DNA of 64,000 nt from Rhodospirillales bacterium (GTDB lineage: Bacteria > Pseudomonadota > Alphaproteobacteria > Rhodospirillales > Casp-alpha2), in contig JAEPMA010000004.1 of NCBI GenBank assembly GCA_017644185.1, positions 124,001 to 188,000 on the forward strand, given 5' to 3'. A program made the translations under genes and the position numbers. The notes beneath the pieces were generated by a model. It was not told the DNA's origin, ran no database searches, and was given only the letters and a program-made list of their open reading frames with translations. Positions 9,336 through 19,784 of the stretch are shown piece by piece. Numbering within the stretch: the first letter of the stretch is position 1; each line of letters begins with the position of its first letter.

Positions 9336-10631
9336 TTAACGATGCCCGGCCAGGATGCTGCCGGCGAAGTACAGCGAGCCACAAATCAAAACACGTGCTG
9401 GCGTCGACGTATCGGACGCAATTGCGCGTGCCGCTTCAAGTGCCGTTGTCGCGGTATTCGCCTGCAAGCCTGCTTTCGCCGCGATCGCGGCAAGTTCTTC
9501 GGCGGGAATCGCGGCCGGCTCATCCGGTATGGTGACGCAATGGACACTCATCGCCGTCTCGGCCAAGGGCCGGAAATATCCGGCAGGCTGTTTCGAATTG
9601 ATCATGCCCGAGATCAGATAAAGCGGCCGGTCGCCCCAGTGCGATTTCGCAAACCGCGCGATGGTTTCTCCGGCATCCGGATTGTGCCCGCCGTCGAGCC
9701 AGACTTCCCAATCTTTTGGTAGAGCGTCGATAATGGGGCCGGCGTTCAGCCGCTGCAACCGTGCCGGCCAGTCGACCGACCTCAGGCCCTCTGAAAGATG
9801 CTGGTTTTCGACTTGAGCGAAATCCAGCGTTCGCGCGATAGCCACAGCGTGTCCCGCATTGATGATCTGATGCGCCCCGGGCAATCCCGGCATGGGGAGG
9901 GACAGGCTGGCCCCCTGATGCTCGAACACCATTCCACCAGTATCGTCTTCGTGTGCGCGCCAGTTGACGCCCCACTCCAACAGCGGCGCTCCACGCGCTT
10001 CGGTATGGCCAATAATGACATCCATCGCGTCCGGGTGCTGCGGGCCGACAATGCACGGGACTCCCGGCTTGATGATGCCCGCTTTCTCGGTCGCGATTTC
10101 GGCCAGGGTGTCGCCCAGGAACTGCTGGTGATCCATCGAAACCGGCGTGATGGCCGTGGCAGCCGGCCGCGTGACCACGTTCGTTGCGTCGAGCCGGCCG
10201 CCGAGACCGTTCTCCAGAAGCACCACATCGGCCGGCGTTCGGGCGAACGCCAGAAACGCCGCGGCGGTTGTGATCTCGAAATAGGTGATCTCCGCGCCTT
10301 GATTGGCGAATTCGCACTCGTCGAGCACCGCATTCAGATAGTCTTCGTCTATCAGCTTACCCGCGAGGCGAATGCGTTCGTGAAACCGAACCAGATGTGG
10401 CGAGGTATAGACATGAACCTTGAGTCCCGCCGCTTCCAGAATCGCCCGCAAAAACGCAAGCACGGATCCCTTACCGTTCGTACCGGTAACATGCACCACG
10501 GGCGCGAGATGTCTTTCCGGATGGCCGAGCGCAGCCAGGATGCGCTCCATCCGGCCCAGCGACAAATCGACCAGTTTCGGGTGCAGCGAAAGCAGACGCT
10601 TCAGCGTCGCATCACTTTTAGGTGTCGCCAC
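9336..10631 (-). CDS. folC: Dihydrofolate/folylpolyglutamate synthase
   Basis: Adds glutamate to dihydropteroate and tetrahydrofolate. 431 residues from the GTG at 10629-10631, which gives a start [14 protein letters not shown] matching the family and overlaps accD by 14 nt; a frame extension to 10721 lies inside accD and is not needed. The P-loop is HVTGTNGKGS; the second site is ENGLGGRLDATNVV; the substrate loop is TSPHLVRFHERIR. The accD-folC pair is a common bacterial arrangement. Confidence 0.96.
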   Translation of the reverse strand: MATPKSDATLKRLLSLHPKLVDLSLGRMERILAALGHPERHLAPVVHVTGTNGKGSVLAFLRAILEAAGLKVHVYTSPHLVRFHERIRLAGKLIDEDYLNAVLDECEFANQGAEITYFEITTAAAFLAFARTPADVVLLENGLGGRLDATNVVTRPAATAITPVSMDHQQFLGDTLAEIATEKAGIIKPGVPCIVGPQHPDAMDVIIGHTEARGAPLLEWGVNWRAHEDDTGGMVFEHQGASLSLPMPGLPGAHQIINAGHAVAIARTLDFAQVENQHLSEGLRSVDWPARLQRLNAGPIIDALPKDWEVWLDGGHNPDAGETIARFAKSHWGDRPLYLISGMINSKQPAGYFRPLAETAMSVHCVTIPDEPAAIPAEELAAIAAKAGLQANTATTALEAARAIASDTSTPARVLICGSLYFAGSILAGHR

Positions 10632-11598
10632 GGCTTTCTGTGCCGTCCTCTTTCCGATCGGCGGCCTTACCACCTTTGGCCGGGGGCAATATCTCACCGT
10701 CGAGCGCAACGCCCGCCGCATCGATGGACACCAGGTCCCCAGCCTTACCCGGTGCCATCAAAAGATTGATCACCTGTGCGAGCCGGTCACGAAGTTCGCG
10801 GCGCGACACAACCATGTCGACCATGCCATGCTCATAAAGATATTCTGCGCGCTGGAAGCCCTCAGGCAGGGTTTCACGAATGGTCTGCTCGATCACGCGC
10901 TGCCCCGCGAAACCGATCACGGCCCCTGGTTCCGCGATATGGATATCACCCAACATGGCGAACGACGCCGACACGCCCCCCGTCGTCGGATCACACAGCA
11001 CGACGATGTAGGGTAGCCCCGCCTCGCGTACCTCCTCGACAGCAATCGTCGTCCGCGCGAGCTGCATCAGCGAATGAATGCCTTCCTGCATGCGGGCCCC
11101 ACCCGATGACGTCAGCACCACCAACGGTGCCTGCTGCATCACCGCCAACCGGGCTGCGGTCAGGACCCCTTCCCCCACGGCAAGCCCCATCGAGCCCCCC
11201 ATGAACGAGAAGTCAAATGCCGCCATGACTGTCTGGATGCCGCCAACCCTGCCGTGCGCGACCAGGATCGCGTCCTTGGCTTTGGTCTTAGACTGCGCCT
11301 CCTTGAGGCGGTCTGTATAGCGCTTGATATCACGAAACTTAAGTGGGTCCGTCACCGGCGCCTGAAGTTCGACCTTCTCATACGTCCCGCCGTCGAAAAG
11401 CATATCAAGGCGCTCTTTCGCGCCCAAGCGCATATGATGGTCGCAATGCTGGCAGACCCGGAGGTTCTTGGTCAGGTCACGATGAAAGATCATTTGCCCG
11501 CAGTTCGGGCACTTGTGCCAAAGGTTGTCCGGGACTTCCTTACGTCCGCCCACCAACTCGCGGAGTTTTGGACGAACGAAATTGGCGATCCAGCTCAA
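10618..11598 (-). CDS. accD: Acetyl-CoA carboxylase carboxyltransferase subunit beta
   Basis: 326 residues. An N-terminal zinc ribbon with CPNCGQ and CQHC (about residues 30-52) is followed by the crotonase-like carboxyltransferase domain ([37 protein letters not shown]). With AccA (not in the window) it transfers carboxyl from biotin to acetyl-CoA. Its ATG overlaps the trpA stop (ATGA), linking it to the trp genes as in many alphaproteobacteria. The tail after about residue 290 is charged and variable. Confidence 0.97.
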   Translation of the reverse strand: MSWIANFVRPKLRELVGGRKEVPDNLWHKCPNCGQMIFHRDLTKNLRVCQHCDHHMRLGAKERLDMLFDGGTYEKVELQAPVTDPLKFRDIKRYTDRLKEAQSKTKAKDAILVAHGRVGGIQTVMAAFDFSFMGGSMGLAVGEGVLTAARLAVMQQAPLVVLTSSGGARMQEGIHSLMQLARTTIAVEEVREAGLPYIVVLCDPTTGGVSASFAMLGDIHIAEPGAVIGFAGQRVIEQTIRETLPEGFQRAEYLYEHGMVDMVVSRRELRDRLAQVINLLMAPGKAGDLVSIDAAGVALDGEILPPAKGGKAADRKEDGTESRGDT

Positions 11599-12449
11599 GA
11601 GGCTTTCTCCGTTTTCCGGGCGCCACGGACGCCCTCGGCAAGGGATTTAACAAGCCCAAGCACCGCGTCAACGGTACCCGGACCAGGCTTCCCATTATCA
11701 TCAAGGTTTGCCGTGATCTGGTCAACCAGCGCCGAACCGACAACCGCGGCGTCGGCGACACTGGCGATTTCAGCGGCCTGTTCCGGGGTGCGAATGCCGA
11801 AACCGACCGCGACCGGCAGGTCTGTCTTGGCGCGAATACGCCCGACATGACCCGCCACGTCTGCGGTGACGGCCGAGCGCGTCCCCGTGATCCCCGTAAT
11901 CGAGACGAAATAAACGAACCCCGACGCGTGCTCCAGCACACGTGGAAGCCGGGCATCGGTCGTCGTCGGCGCGGTCAGATAGATGAAGTTGATCCCCGCA
12001 TCAAGCGCCGGCAGGCAAAGCTCAGCCTCTTCCTCGGGCGGCAAGTCGACGACGATCAGACCATCTACGCCCGCCTTCTTGGCGTCCGCGAGAAAAACGT
12101 CGACGCCGTAGATATAGATCGGGTTGTAGTACCCCATGAGGACGATCGGTGTTTCGTCGTCTTTCTTACGGTAGTCGGCCACGATCCCCAACGTTTTCCG
12201 AAGCGACATCCCGCCCTTGATCGCACGAAGCGAGCTTGCCTGGATCGCCGGACCATCCGCCATCGGATCGGAGAAAGGCACACCGATCTCGATCAGGTCG
12301 GCGCCTGCGTCGGCGAGGCCGTTGAGAATCCTAACCGACGTCTCGAGATCCGGGTCGCCTGCCGTGGTGAAGGTAACGAACCCGGGACGGCCTTCGTCCT
12401 GGAGCTTCTTGAACCGCTTCGCGATCCGGGTTTCTGGTTGCTTGCTCAT
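11595..12449 (-). CDS. trpA: Tryptophan synthase alpha subunit
   Basis: 284 residues. Cleaves indole-3-glycerol phosphate and channels indole to TrpB. The start at the ATG 12447-12449 ([13 protein letters not shown]) lies 7 nt after the trpB stop. The catalytic Glu/Asp are in [17 protein letters not shown] and [12 protein letters not shown]; phosphate-binding glycines are in [11 protein letters not shown]. Upstream in-frame sequence belongs to trpB and is not used. Confidence 0.97.
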   Translation of the reverse strand: MSKQPETRIAKRFKKLQDEGRPGFVTFTTAGDPDLETSVRILNGLADAGADLIEIGVPFSDPMADGPAIQASSLRAIKGGMSLRKTLGIVADYRKKDDETPIVLMGYYNPIYIYGVDVFLADAKKAGVDGLIVVDLPPEEEAELCLPALDAGINFIYLTAPTTTDARLPRVLEHASGFVYFVSITGITGTRSAVTADVAGHVGRIRAKTDLPVAVGFGIRTPEQAAEIASVADAAVVGSALVDQITANLDDNGKPGPGTVDAVLGLVKSLAEGVRGARKTEKAS

Positions 12450-12456
12450 CTCGGCC

Positions 12457-13668
12457 TCACATGTCGAAACCGAAACGCTCGGCAACGGCGAAGATATCCT
12501 TATCACCGCGTCCGCACATGTTCATCACGATCAGATGATCTTTCGGTAAATCCGGCGCGATCTTGCTGACGTACGCCAGGGCGTGGCAGGGCTCGAGCGC
12601 GGGGATGATCCCCTCCTTCGCCGTGCAGAGCTTGAATGCCTCAAGCGCTTCGACATCCGTCGCAGAAACGTATTCCACGCGCCCGATGTCGCGGAGCCAT
12701 GCATGCTCCGGCCCAATCCCCGGGTAGTCGAGTCCGGCGGAGATCGAATAGCCGTCCTTGATCTGGCCGTCCTCATCCTGAAGAAGATAGGTGCGGTTGC
12801 CGTGCAACACGCCCGGACGTCCGCCGTTGAGGGACGCGCAGTGTTCGCCGCTCTCGATCCCGTGGCCGGCAGCTTCGACACCAATGATGTTGACGCTGTC
12901 GTCGTCGAGGAAGGGGTGGAACAGACCGATGGCGTTCGAGCCACCACCGATAGCGGCAACCAGGGTATCCGGCAACCGGCCTTCCATCTCCTGCATTTGT
13001 TCGCGTGTCTCGTTGCCGATAATGCACTGGAAATCACGCACCATGGCCGGATACGGGTGCGGCCCCGCGGCGGTGCCGATGATGTAGAAGGTTTCCTCGA
13101 CGTTGGCGACCCAATCGCGAAGCGCTTCGTTCATGGCATCTTTCAGGGTGCCGGTCCCGGCGGTTACCGGGACGATTTCGGCACCCAGAAGACGCATGCG
13201 GAAGACGTTCGGTTTTTGGCGCTCGACATCGGTCTCGCCCATATAAACGACGCACGGCATACCGAACAGCGCGCATACCGTCGCCGTCGCGACCCCATGC
13301 TGACCGGCACCCGTTTCGGCGATGATCCGCTTTTTGCCCATGCGGCGCGCCAGCAGGATCTGGCCGATGGTGTTGTTGATCTTATGAGCACCGGTGTGGT
13401 TCAACTCATCGCGCTTGAAGTAGACCTTGGCGCCGCCAAACTGCTCGGTCAGCCGCTCGGCGAAGTACAACGGCGACGGACGGCCGACGTAATGCTTCAT
13501 CAGATAGTCGAACTCGGCCCAGAAGTCGTCGTCGTGGCGCGCCTCTTCCCAGGCTTTCTCCACGTCCAGAATCAACGGCATTAGGGTTTCGGCGACGAAA
13601 CGGCCACCATAGATGCCGAAATGGCCGGTCTCGTCGACGCCGGATCGGAAAGTGTTCAACTTTGTCAT
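12457..13668 (-). CDS. trpB: Tryptophan synthase beta subunit
   Basis: 403 residues. This PLP enzyme condenses indole with serine. The PLP lysine is in the segment [14 protein letters not shown] (His-Lys), the phosphate loop is GGGSNAIG and the glutamate switch is within [10 protein letters not shown]-terminal [14 protein letters not shown] is the family signature. It precedes trpA by 7 nt and follows trpF by 89 nt, which is the alphaproteobacterial trpFBA order. Confidence 0.98.
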   Translation of the reverse strand: MTKLNTFRSGVDETGHFGIYGGRFVAETLMPLILDVEKAWEEARHDDDFWAEFDYLMKHYVGRPSPLYFAERLTEQFGGAKVYFKRDELNHTGAHKINNTIGQILLARRMGKKRIIAETGAGQHGVATATVCALFGMPCVVYMGETDVERQKPNVFRMRLLGAEIVPVTAGTGTLKDAMNEALRDWVANVEETFYIIGTAAGPHPYPAMVRDFQCIIGNETREQMQEMEGRLPDTLVAAIGGGSNAIGLFHPFLDDDSVNIIGVEAAGHGIESGEHCASLNGGRPGVLHGNRTYLLQDEDGQIKDGYSISAGLDYPGIGPEHAWLRDIGRVEYVSATDVEALEAFKLCTAKEGIIPALEPCHALAYVSKIAPDLPKDHLIVMNMCGRGDKDIFAVAERFGFDM

Positions 13669-13757
13669 AACGCGTCCCTTTCTAAGCGCCGCAACTTAAC
13701 GCCTGAAAGCCCTGTTTAACAGGGAATTCTCGCGATTTTTCAGGCCTTCGGCGCCCA

Positions 13758-14399
13758 TCAGACGCTGTGGGCGGCGGCGATAAAGTCGCGGATTTTGCGG
13801 GTGTTTTTCCGGCCGGGCGCATCCTCCACCCCACTCGACACATCGGCCATCGGCGCCCCCGATATACGCACCGCTTCGGCGACGTTTTCCGGGGTGAGAC
13901 CGCCCGCCAATAGCCACGGCACCCGGAACCCGGCTCCCTGAAGAAGAGTCCAATCGAAACTTTCGGCGTTCCCGCCAGGCCGGGTCGCGTCCTTCGGTGG
14001 TTTGGCATCGAACAGCAGCATATCGGCATGGGCTTCGTAATTTCGGGCCGCTTCAACATCTTCCAATGTCGAGATCGGAACCGCCTTGATCACCGGCAAT
14101 CCAAAGTTTTCCCGGACCTGGCGCACCCGTTCCACCGTTTCAGAACCATGCAACTGAAGAGTATCCACCCCCGCGCCGTCGATGATGGCGCGTAAGACAT
14201 CATCGTCGGCGTCAACACTCAGGGCGACCTTACGCACACCAGCAGGCACCCGCGCCGTCAGCATCTTGGCTTCGGCTATCGAGACATTTCTTGGGGACCG
14301 TTCGAAGAATACGAAACCCGTCAGGCCGGCGCCTGCCTTTACGGCGGCGTCGACATGCTCAGCCTCTTTAAGCCCGCATATCTTGACGATTACGCTCAT
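13758..14399 (-). CDS. trpF: Phosphoribosylanthranilate isomerase
   Basis: 213-residue TIM barrel of tryptophan synthesis (Amadori rearrangement of PRA to CdRP). KICGLKEAEH carries the catalytic Cys; GFVFFERSPRNV, TLQLHGSE, LLFDAKPP and LLAGGLTPENVAEA are the conserved barrel strands. It lies between pyrF and trpB in the same direction, with 19 nt to pyrF. Confidence 0.97.
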   Translation of the reverse strand: MSVIVKICGLKEAEHVDAAVKAGAGLTGFVFFERSPRNVSIAEAKMLTARVPAGVRKVALSVDADDDVLRAIIDGAGVDTLQLHGSETVERVRQVRENFGLPVIKAVPISTLEDVEAARNYEAHADMLLFDAKPPKDATRPGGNAESFDWTLLQGAGFRVPWLLAGGLTPENVAEAVRISGAPMADVSSGVEDAPGRKNTRKIRDFIAAAHSV

Positions 14400-14418
14400 T
14401 TTAATCTCCGCCGGGCGA

Positions 14419-15129
14419 TCAGAGGCCGGCGAGTTCGTCGGCGATCCGTTTGGCTGCGTCGACCGGGTTGTCGGCGCCCGTGATCGGGCGTCCGATCACG
14501 ATATAATCGGCACCGTCCCGGATCGCCTGCGCGGGTGTCGTAATCCGCTTCTGATCCCCGGCAGCGGCCCATTCGGGGCGAATACCGGGCACCACCAGTT
14601 TGAAATCAGGACCGCACGCAGCGCGGATCGCCTTAATCTCGCGCGGACTGCAAACAACCCCACCAAGGCCGCAGGTTTGCGTCAGTTTAGCAAGACGAAC
14701 AACCTGATTTTCGGCGCCGTCGTTGACGCCGATGGCCTCCAGATCGTCATCGCCCAAAGACGTCAGCACAGTCACCGCAATTAAGAGCGGTTTTTCACCT
14801 TCAACGCCATCCAGCGCACTCCCCGCCGCCTGCATCATCGCAGGACCACCCTGCGCATGCACATTCAAGATCGCGGGCTTTAGATCGAGCGTCGAACGAA
14901 CGGCACCTGCGACTGTATTCGGGATATCGTGAAACTTGAGATCCAGAAACAGCGGCATACCCACAGCCGTCACTGCGCGCGCGCCCTGGGGACCGTTGGC
15001 GTAGTAAAACTCCATCCCGAGCTTCACACCACCGACATGGCCTTGCAGCTTTTCCGCAAGGGATACCGCCAGGTTAACGTCGGGCGTGTCGAGGGCGACG
15101 AAGATACGGTCTGTGGGCGAGAGGCTCAT
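14419..15129 (-). CDS. pyrF: Orotidine 5'-phosphate decarboxylase
   Basis: 236 residues. It performs the last step of UMP synthesis. FVALDTPDV near the N terminus, LFLDLKFHDIPNTV with the catalytic Asp-Lys-Asp array, and VPGIRPEWA plus IVIGRPITGADNP for phosphate binding are all present. It overlaps or nearly abuts its neighbours in the leftward run, 12 nt after the ornithine-cyclodeaminase-like gene. Confidence 0.97.
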   Translation of the reverse strand: MSLSPTDRIFVALDTPDVNLAVSLAEKLQGHVGGVKLGMEFYYANGPQGARAVTAVGMPLFLDLKFHDIPNTVAGAVRSTLDLKPAILNVHAQGGPAMMQAAGSALDGVEGEKPLLIAVTVLTSLGDDDLEAIGVNDGAENQVVRLAKLTQTCGLGGVVCSPREIKAIRAACGPDFKLVVPGIRPEWAAAGDQKRITTPAQAIRDGADYIVIGRPITGADNPVDAAKRIADELAGL

Positions 15130-15141
15130 GATGGGGCTCTA

Positions 15142-16083
15142 TTAGCCCCGATCGCGTGCGTAGGCAAGCATCGCCGCCGCCAGATCCTCGATCGCGGTTC
15201 CCGCCGATTTGAACATGGTGATGTCGTCGGCACCGCGACTGAATACGTAATCGCCCGCCGAAAGCTCGAACAGATCGGCAAGGACGTCTTGTTCGCTGAT
15301 AACGCCGCGTGCCAAAGGATCGCACAAATCCCCGGCCTCTTTCATTGCACCGGCCTTGGTGTCGCAGAAAACCCGTGCTCGTCTCAGGACCGTGTCATCG
15401 GCTTCGCGCATATCGGGGCGAAACGCGCCGACCAGATCCACGTGTTGCCCGGGGCGAAGCCAGTTCCCATCGATGATCGGCTCTTTTGCCAGCGTTGCCG
15501 CAGATACGATATCGGCCCATTCGACGGAAGCTGAGAGATCTTCCGTCATTTCGGCAGCTAAACCTGCGGCGCGAAGCGCCGCCGCGGATTTTTCGGCGTT
15601 CTCCGGGTTTCGTCCCCATACCCGCACTTCCTTGATCGGCCTGACAGCCGCGTGCGCCTGTGGCAGATGAAATCCCAGCACGCCGGTCCCGATCATCAAT
15701 AATTTGGACGCATTCTCGGCTGCCAGATAACGCGCCGCCAACGCCGATGCACAAGCCGTGCGCCTTGCCGTCAGTTCCGGCCCATCCATCAGTGCCAGCG
15801 GCTGCCCGGTTTCCCGGTCGAATAACTGGTAAGTCGCCTGAACGGCAGGAAGGCCCTTGGACGCATTCTCCGGCGTGACAACGACAGTTTTCACACCGAT
15901 AAAGCCGTCGTCCGACCACGCCGGCATAAGCAGTATCGTTGAATTCTGCCCGTCGTCGACCGGCACATCGTGATGTGCCCTGACGGGGACCGTCACCCCC
16001 CCTGAGAACGCCGCACCAATCGCATCGACCAATGCGCCATAGGGTAAGGCTTTCGCAATATTGGCGGCGTCGAAGAGTTTCAT
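15142..16083 (-). CDS. Ornithine cyclodeaminase / mu-crystallin family protein
   Basis: 313 residues. Two-domain fold with a Rossmann region carrying LLMIGTGVLGFHL and VRVWGRNPENAEK, and an N-terminal substrate domain with GVKTVVVTPENASKGLPAVQATYQL. Members act as NAD(P)-dependent ornithine cyclodeaminase, alanine dehydrogenase or ketimine reductase, and sequence alone does not decide between them. No arginine or ornithine genes are near; placement between lapA-like and pyrF looks operonic rather than functional. Confidence 0.85.
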   Translation of the reverse strand: MKLFDAANIAKALPYGALVDAIGAAFSGGVTVPVRAHHDVPVDDGQNSTILLMPAWSDDGFIGVKTVVVTPENASKGLPAVQATYQLFDRETGQPLALMDGPELTARRTACASALAARYLAAENASKLLMIGTGVLGFHLPQAHAAVRPIKEVRVWGRNPENAEKSAAALRAAGLAAEMTEDLSASVEWADIVSAATLAKEPIIDGNWLRPGQHVDLVGAFRPDMREADDTVLRRARVFCDTKAGAMKEAGDLCDPLARGVISEQDVLADLFELSAGDYVFSRGADDITMFKSAGTAIEDLAAAMLAYARDRG

Positions 16084-16092
16084 GAAATCCCG

Positions 16093-16461
16093 TCAGGCGC
16101 CGGAAGAAGAGGCCGGCAGTTTTTTAATCTCGTCGTTTGCAGACGCACGGGTGTCTTCGAGCTCGCGCTCGCGTTCCTGCAGCTTGTTGTTCAGTGAACG
16201 AAGCTCCCGTTCTGCCGTCTCGGCACGCCACTGCGCATTGCGCGCACGACGGCGGTTCCCAGCCGCAGACGTCCACGCCACGCCAGCCCCCCAAAGGAAC
16301 CCGAAAATGAAAATAGCCAGGACGAGCGTGAAAACAGGAACCGTAATTTCCACGGGAAACGGCCAGAGGTCCAGGGTGACCAGCTCCTGATTGACGGCCG
16401 AAAAGACGATCACCACAACGGCGAACGGGACCATGATGATCCAGGACAGAATGCGCTTCAC
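16093..16461 (-). CDS. LapA-domain (DUF1049) membrane protein
   Basis: 122 residues: two hydrophobic segments (about 4-24 and 42-64) followed by a charged coiled-coil (about 75-115, rich in R, E, L and N). This is the LapA/DUF1049 layout, often found beside ihfB and the lipopolysaccharide assembly gene lapB. No lapB follows here; the next gene is ornithine-cyclodeaminase-like, 9 nt downstream. A role in the inner membrane envelope is inferred from the family. Confidence 0.8.
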   Translation of the reverse strand: MKRILSWIIMVPFAVVVIVFSAVNQELVTLDLWPFPVEITVPVFTLVLAIFIFGFLWGAGVAWTSAAGNRRRARNAQWRAETAERELRSLNNKLQERERELEDTRASANDEIKKLPASSSGA

Positions 16462-16516
16462 GCCTACTCCTCCAGCGATTTTCGGGTCCGGTTCAGGTGA
16501 CCCACGGCGATGCCGG

Positions 16517-16801
16517 TTACTGCGCGCCGTTCAGTCGTTCGCGGAGCTGCTTGCCGGTCTTGAAGTACGGAATGAATTTCTCATCAACACTCACCGACTC
16601 GCCGGTGCGCGGGTTGCGCCCGACACGCGACGGCCGCGCCTTGACGGAAAACGCGCCGAAGCCACGGAGCTCGACCCGGTCACCGCGCGAGAGCGCTGCG
16701 GTGATTTCTTCGAAGATCGTCGAGACGATCCGTTCGACTTCGCGGTGATAGAGACGCGGGTTGTCCGCCGCCAGCTTCGCGATGAGCTCAGATTTCGTCA
16801 T
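16517..16801 (-). CDS. ihfB: Integration host factor subunit beta
   Basis: 94 residues from the ATG at 16799-16801, with GGAGG 10 nt upstream. [11 protein letters not shown], the [12 protein letters not shown] helix, [15 protein letters not shown] and the DNA-intercalating arm [12 protein letters not shown] identify the HU/IHF family, beta type. IHF bends DNA at promoters and replication or recombination sites. Longer in-frame sequence to 16921 lies in the end of sppA and is not part of the protein. It sits in the conserved rpsA-sppA-ihfB-lapA order. Confidence 0.95.
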   Translation of the reverse strand: MTKSELIAKLAADNPRLYHREVERIVSTIFEEITAALSRGDRVELRGFGAFSVKARPSRVGRNPRTGESVSVDEKFIPYFKTGKQLRERLNGAQ

Positions 16802-16838
16802 ACCCGGCAGTCCTCCAAAGATGCGCGGCAAACCACCA

Positions 16839-17780
16839 TTATCGCTCACCGCTGATAGAAGGGTGCCAAAGGGCTTGAATGCCGTCAAGTCTAAGTCTTT
16901 CAGACAAAAGTGATTTTCCAAAAATAGCGGACGCTAGTGATGATGCCCCCTGCTGCCACCAGCCGAGCGGATCGTCGATGGTCCAATCAAGCATCGGGAG
17001 GCTCTCGGAAACATTACGCTCCGTCGCCAGCCAGCCGCGAGCGGTGTTAATGTCGCCGATGGCGTCAACGAGGCCTGCCTGAACAGCGCGACTGCCAGTC
17101 ATGATCCGTCCGTCACCGGTCTGTTGACGAACTTCGCCAACAGACATGCTGCGCCGCTCAGCCACCATCTCCATGAACCTGAGGTGTAATTCGTCGATGA
17201 CAGACTGCAGTTGCGCACGTGCAGACGGGCTCAGTTCCTCCATCGGGTTAGGGGTTGCCTTCAACTCGCCGCTCTTCAGGACCTCGGGTTTGACACCGAT
17301 CATATTCATCAGGCCGGTGACGTCGGCGGATTGCATGATGACGCCTACGGACCCCGTAATGGTGCCGTAGCCGGCGTATATTCTGTCCGTGCCGAGGGCG
17401 GCCATATACGCCCCGCTTGTCGCGAGCCCCCCCATGACCGTGACGACCGGCTTATGTTCGGCAATCCGGCGCAGCGCCGCATAAACCGCCTCCCCACCGG
17501 TGAAAGTTCCCCCTGGGCTGGAGATGTCCGCGATGACCGCCTGCACCGATGCGTCATCGGCGATCTGATCCAACATGCCGATGAACGCCGGATCATCGAC
17601 GATGATCCCCTCGATCGGGACGCGGGCCACGTGCTCTTCGGGCGGCAGCACACCACCTTCACGAACACCCAAAAATATCGCGAGTGCAAACCCGGCAACC
17701 GCCAAAAGCCGCCACACCGTCAGGTGCCGCCGCAGGCGGCGAAGCGCAATCAGCGCATCGCTATCAAGACCCGTACTCAT
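16839..17780 (-). CDS. sppA: Signal peptide peptidase SppA (36K type)
   Basis: 313 residues with one N-terminal membrane anchor (about 21-40). The catalytic Ser is S122 in [11 protein letters not shown] and the general-base Lys is K174 in [12 protein letters not shown]; their 52-residue spacing equals that of the short SppA type. It degrades cleaved signal peptides in the membrane. The ATG has no Shine-Dalgarno site on its strand. It lies downstream of the rpsA terminator and 37 nt before the ihfB start. Confidence 0.95.
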   Translation of the reverse strand: MSTGLDSDALIALRRLRRHLTVWRLLAVAGFALAIFLGVREGGVLPPEEHVARVPIEGIIVDDPAFIGMLDQIADDASVQAVIADISSPGGTFTGGEAVYAALRRIAEHKPVVTVMGGLATSGAYMAALGTDRIYAGYGTITGSVGVIMQSADVTGLMNMIGVKPEVLKSGELKATPNPMEELSPSARAQLQSVIDELHLRFMEMVAERRSMSVGEVRQQTGDGRIMTGSRAVQAGLVDAIGDINTARGWLATERNVSESLPMLDWTIDDPLGWWQQGASSLASAIFGKSLLSERLRLDGIQALWHPSISGER

Positions 17781-17822
17781 AATGAGGAGATTAGTATGGA
17801 AACATCGGAACGCTCAAACGAA

Positions 17823-17846
17823 ACGGGCGGCATTTCTGCCGCCCGT
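17823..17846 (-). terminator. Intrinsic terminator after rpsA
   Basis: Perfect 10-bp stem ACGGGCGGCA / TGCCGCCCGT with a 4-nt loop, 12 nt past the rpsA stop. The minus-strand tract after it (TTCGTTTG) is an interrupted T run, so read-through into sppA is possible. Confidence 0.75.
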
Positions 17847-17858
17847 CGTTTAAGTCGT

Positions 17859-19643
17859 TTATTCGTCCGACGTATCGTCGTCCTTGTCGGCTTTCTTCTT
17901 CGCCGCTTTCTTCGACTTGTCGTCGTCCGCATCGGCTTCCTGGTTGCCAGCAAGCGCCGCGCCCAAGATATCGCCCAGCGTTGCGCCAGAATCCGTCGAC
18001 CCGTACTCGGCCATCGCCTTCTTCTCGTCTTCGACCTCGCGGGCCTTGATCGAGAGCGTCACACGGCGGCCGGACTTGTCGACCTGCGTGATTTTAGCGT
18101 CGACCTTTTCGCCGGCGGCGAAGCGGTCGGGGCGTTGTTCGGAACGGTCACGCGACAGATCGGACTTACGGATGAAGCCCGGCACCGCATCGTTGACCAT
18201 GACTTCGATTCCACCGTCGGTGATTTCGGTCACCGTGCAGGTCACGACCGCGCCCTTCTTGATACCTTCCAGCGCGCCGCCGACCGGGTCGTCGGTAAGC
18301 TGCTTGATACCGAGCGAAATACGCTCTTTCTCGACATCAACATCCAGGATCTTGGCCTTGACCATGTCACCCTTGTTGTAGTCGGTGAGGGCTTCCTCAC
18401 CCGGCTTGTCCCAGCTGAGGTCGGAAAGGTGCGCCATCCCGTCGATATCCCCATCGAGGCCGATGAACAGACCGAACTCGGTGATATTGCGGACTTCGCC
18501 CTCGACTTCGGAGCCGACCGGGAACTTGGTCAGGAAGTCGGCCCACGGATTTTCCATGCACTGCTTCAGACCGAGCGAGATACGACGTTTTTCCGGATCG
18601 GTGTCGAGCACCATGACTTCCACTTCCTGAGAGGTGGAAACGATCTTGCCCGGGTGGACGTTCTTTTTGGTCCAGCTCATTTCGGAAACGTGCACCAGAC
18701 CTTCGACACCGGCTTCCAGTTCGACGAATGCGCCGTAGTCGGTGATGTTGGTGACACGGCCCTTGAGCTTGGCGCCGACCGGGTACTTGCTTTCGATGCC
18801 TTCCCACGGATCCGCTTCGAGCTGCTTCATGCCGAGTGAAATACGCTGAGTTTCAGAATTGAAACGGATCACCTGCACCTTGACCGTTTCGCCGACCTGC
18901 AGCGCTTCGGACGGGTGGTTGATACGCTTCCACGCGATGTCCGTCACGTGCAACAGACCGTCGACACCGCCCAGATCAACGAACGCACCGTAATCGGTGA
19001 TGTTCTTGACGACGCCGTCGAGCACCTGACCTTCGGACAGGTTCTGCATCAGTTCGGAACGGGCCTCGGAGCGGGTTTCTTCCAGAACCGCGCGGCGCGA
19101 CACGACGATGTTGTTGCGCGCCTGGTCCATTTTCAGGATCTGGAACGGCTGCGGCGTGCCCATCAGCGGCGATATGTCGCGGACCGGGCGGATGTCGACC
19201 TGGCTGCCCGGCAGGAACGCCACGGCGCCGGAAAGATCGACGATGAAACCACCTTTGACGCGGCCGAAGATGACCCCATTGACGCGCTCGCCCTTGGCAA
19301 AAGCTTTTTCGAGTTCGGCCCAGGCCTCTTCGCGGCGCGCTTTTTCGCGGCTGAGGCGGATGACGCCGTCACGGTCTTCGTAACGCTCGACGAAAACGTC
19401 GACTTCGTCGCCCGGATTAATATTCAGATCCTGGCCCGGCGCACCAAATTCCTTGACCGGCACGCGGCCTTCGGATTTGAGGCCGACATCGACGACAACG
19501 GCGTCGTTATCGACGGAAATGACGGTGCCCTTGAGAACGCGGCCTTCGAAGCCGTCGTCTTCTGCGCCCAGTTGCTCGTCCAGGAGAGCTGCGAAATCTT
19601 CGGTAATTTTCGGTGCCTCGGTGGAGGCGTCGGTATTGGCCAT
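17859..19643 (-). CDS. rpsA: 30S ribosomal protein S1
   Basis: 594 residues with six S1 OB-fold repeats, starting near residues 34, 119, 204, 289, 376 and 465. Repeats 3-5 share the strong form GxVxNITDYGAFVxL with HVSDMSW. S1 unfolds mRNA for initiation on the 30S subunit. The last 50 residues are lysine/aspartate rich (KKAAKKKADKDDD), typical of alphaproteobacterial S1. Its 141-nt leader holds two small hairpins (19677-19692 and 19749-19765) that could take part in autoregulation. Confidence 0.98.
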   Translation of the reverse strand: MANTDASTEAPKITEDFAALLDEQLGAEDDGFEGRVLKGTVISVDNDAVVVDVGLKSEGRVPVKEFGAPGQDLNINPGDEVDVFVERYEDRDGVIRLSREKARREEAWAELEKAFAKGERVNGVIFGRVKGGFIVDLSGAVAFLPGSQVDIRPVRDISPLMGTPQPFQILKMDQARNNIVVSRRAVLEETRSEARSELMQNLSEGQVLDGVVKNITDYGAFVDLGGVDGLLHVTDIAWKRINHPSEALQVGETVKVQVIRFNSETQRISLGMKQLEADPWEGIESKYPVGAKLKGRVTNITDYGAFVELEAGVEGLVHVSEMSWTKKNVHPGKIVSTSQEVEVMVLDTDPEKRRISLGLKQCMENPWADFLTKFPVGSEVEGEVRNITEFGLFIGLDGDIDGMAHLSDLSWDKPGEEALTDYNKGDMVKAKILDVDVEKERISLGIKQLTDDPVGGALEGIKKGAVVTCTVTEITDGGIEVMVNDAVPGFIRKSDLSRDRSEQRPDRFAAGEKVDAKITQVDKSGRRVTLSIKAREVEDEKKAMAEYGSTDSGATLGDILGAALAGNQEADADDDKSKKAAKKKADKDDDTSDE

Positions 19644-19784
19644 AATAAGTGTATCCTTCAGTTTCGTTTCCGGCCTGCCGGTTGGTTCCGGCGGTCTTCA
19701 CACGTCATATGCCCACGGGCCTGTTGCGGTCCGGGGCGGTTCGGGGTGCCGTTCTTTGCGAACGGTTCTGGTCAATTGGGAAGT

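Noticed and set aside
17211-18839. A 542-codon rightward frame antisense to sppA and rpsA, including an internal GAGGAG-ATG at about 17785-17796.
   Set aside because: It is the mirror of high-GC codon bias; the sense strand carries two well-conserved genes, and the translation is Arg-rich low-quality sequence.
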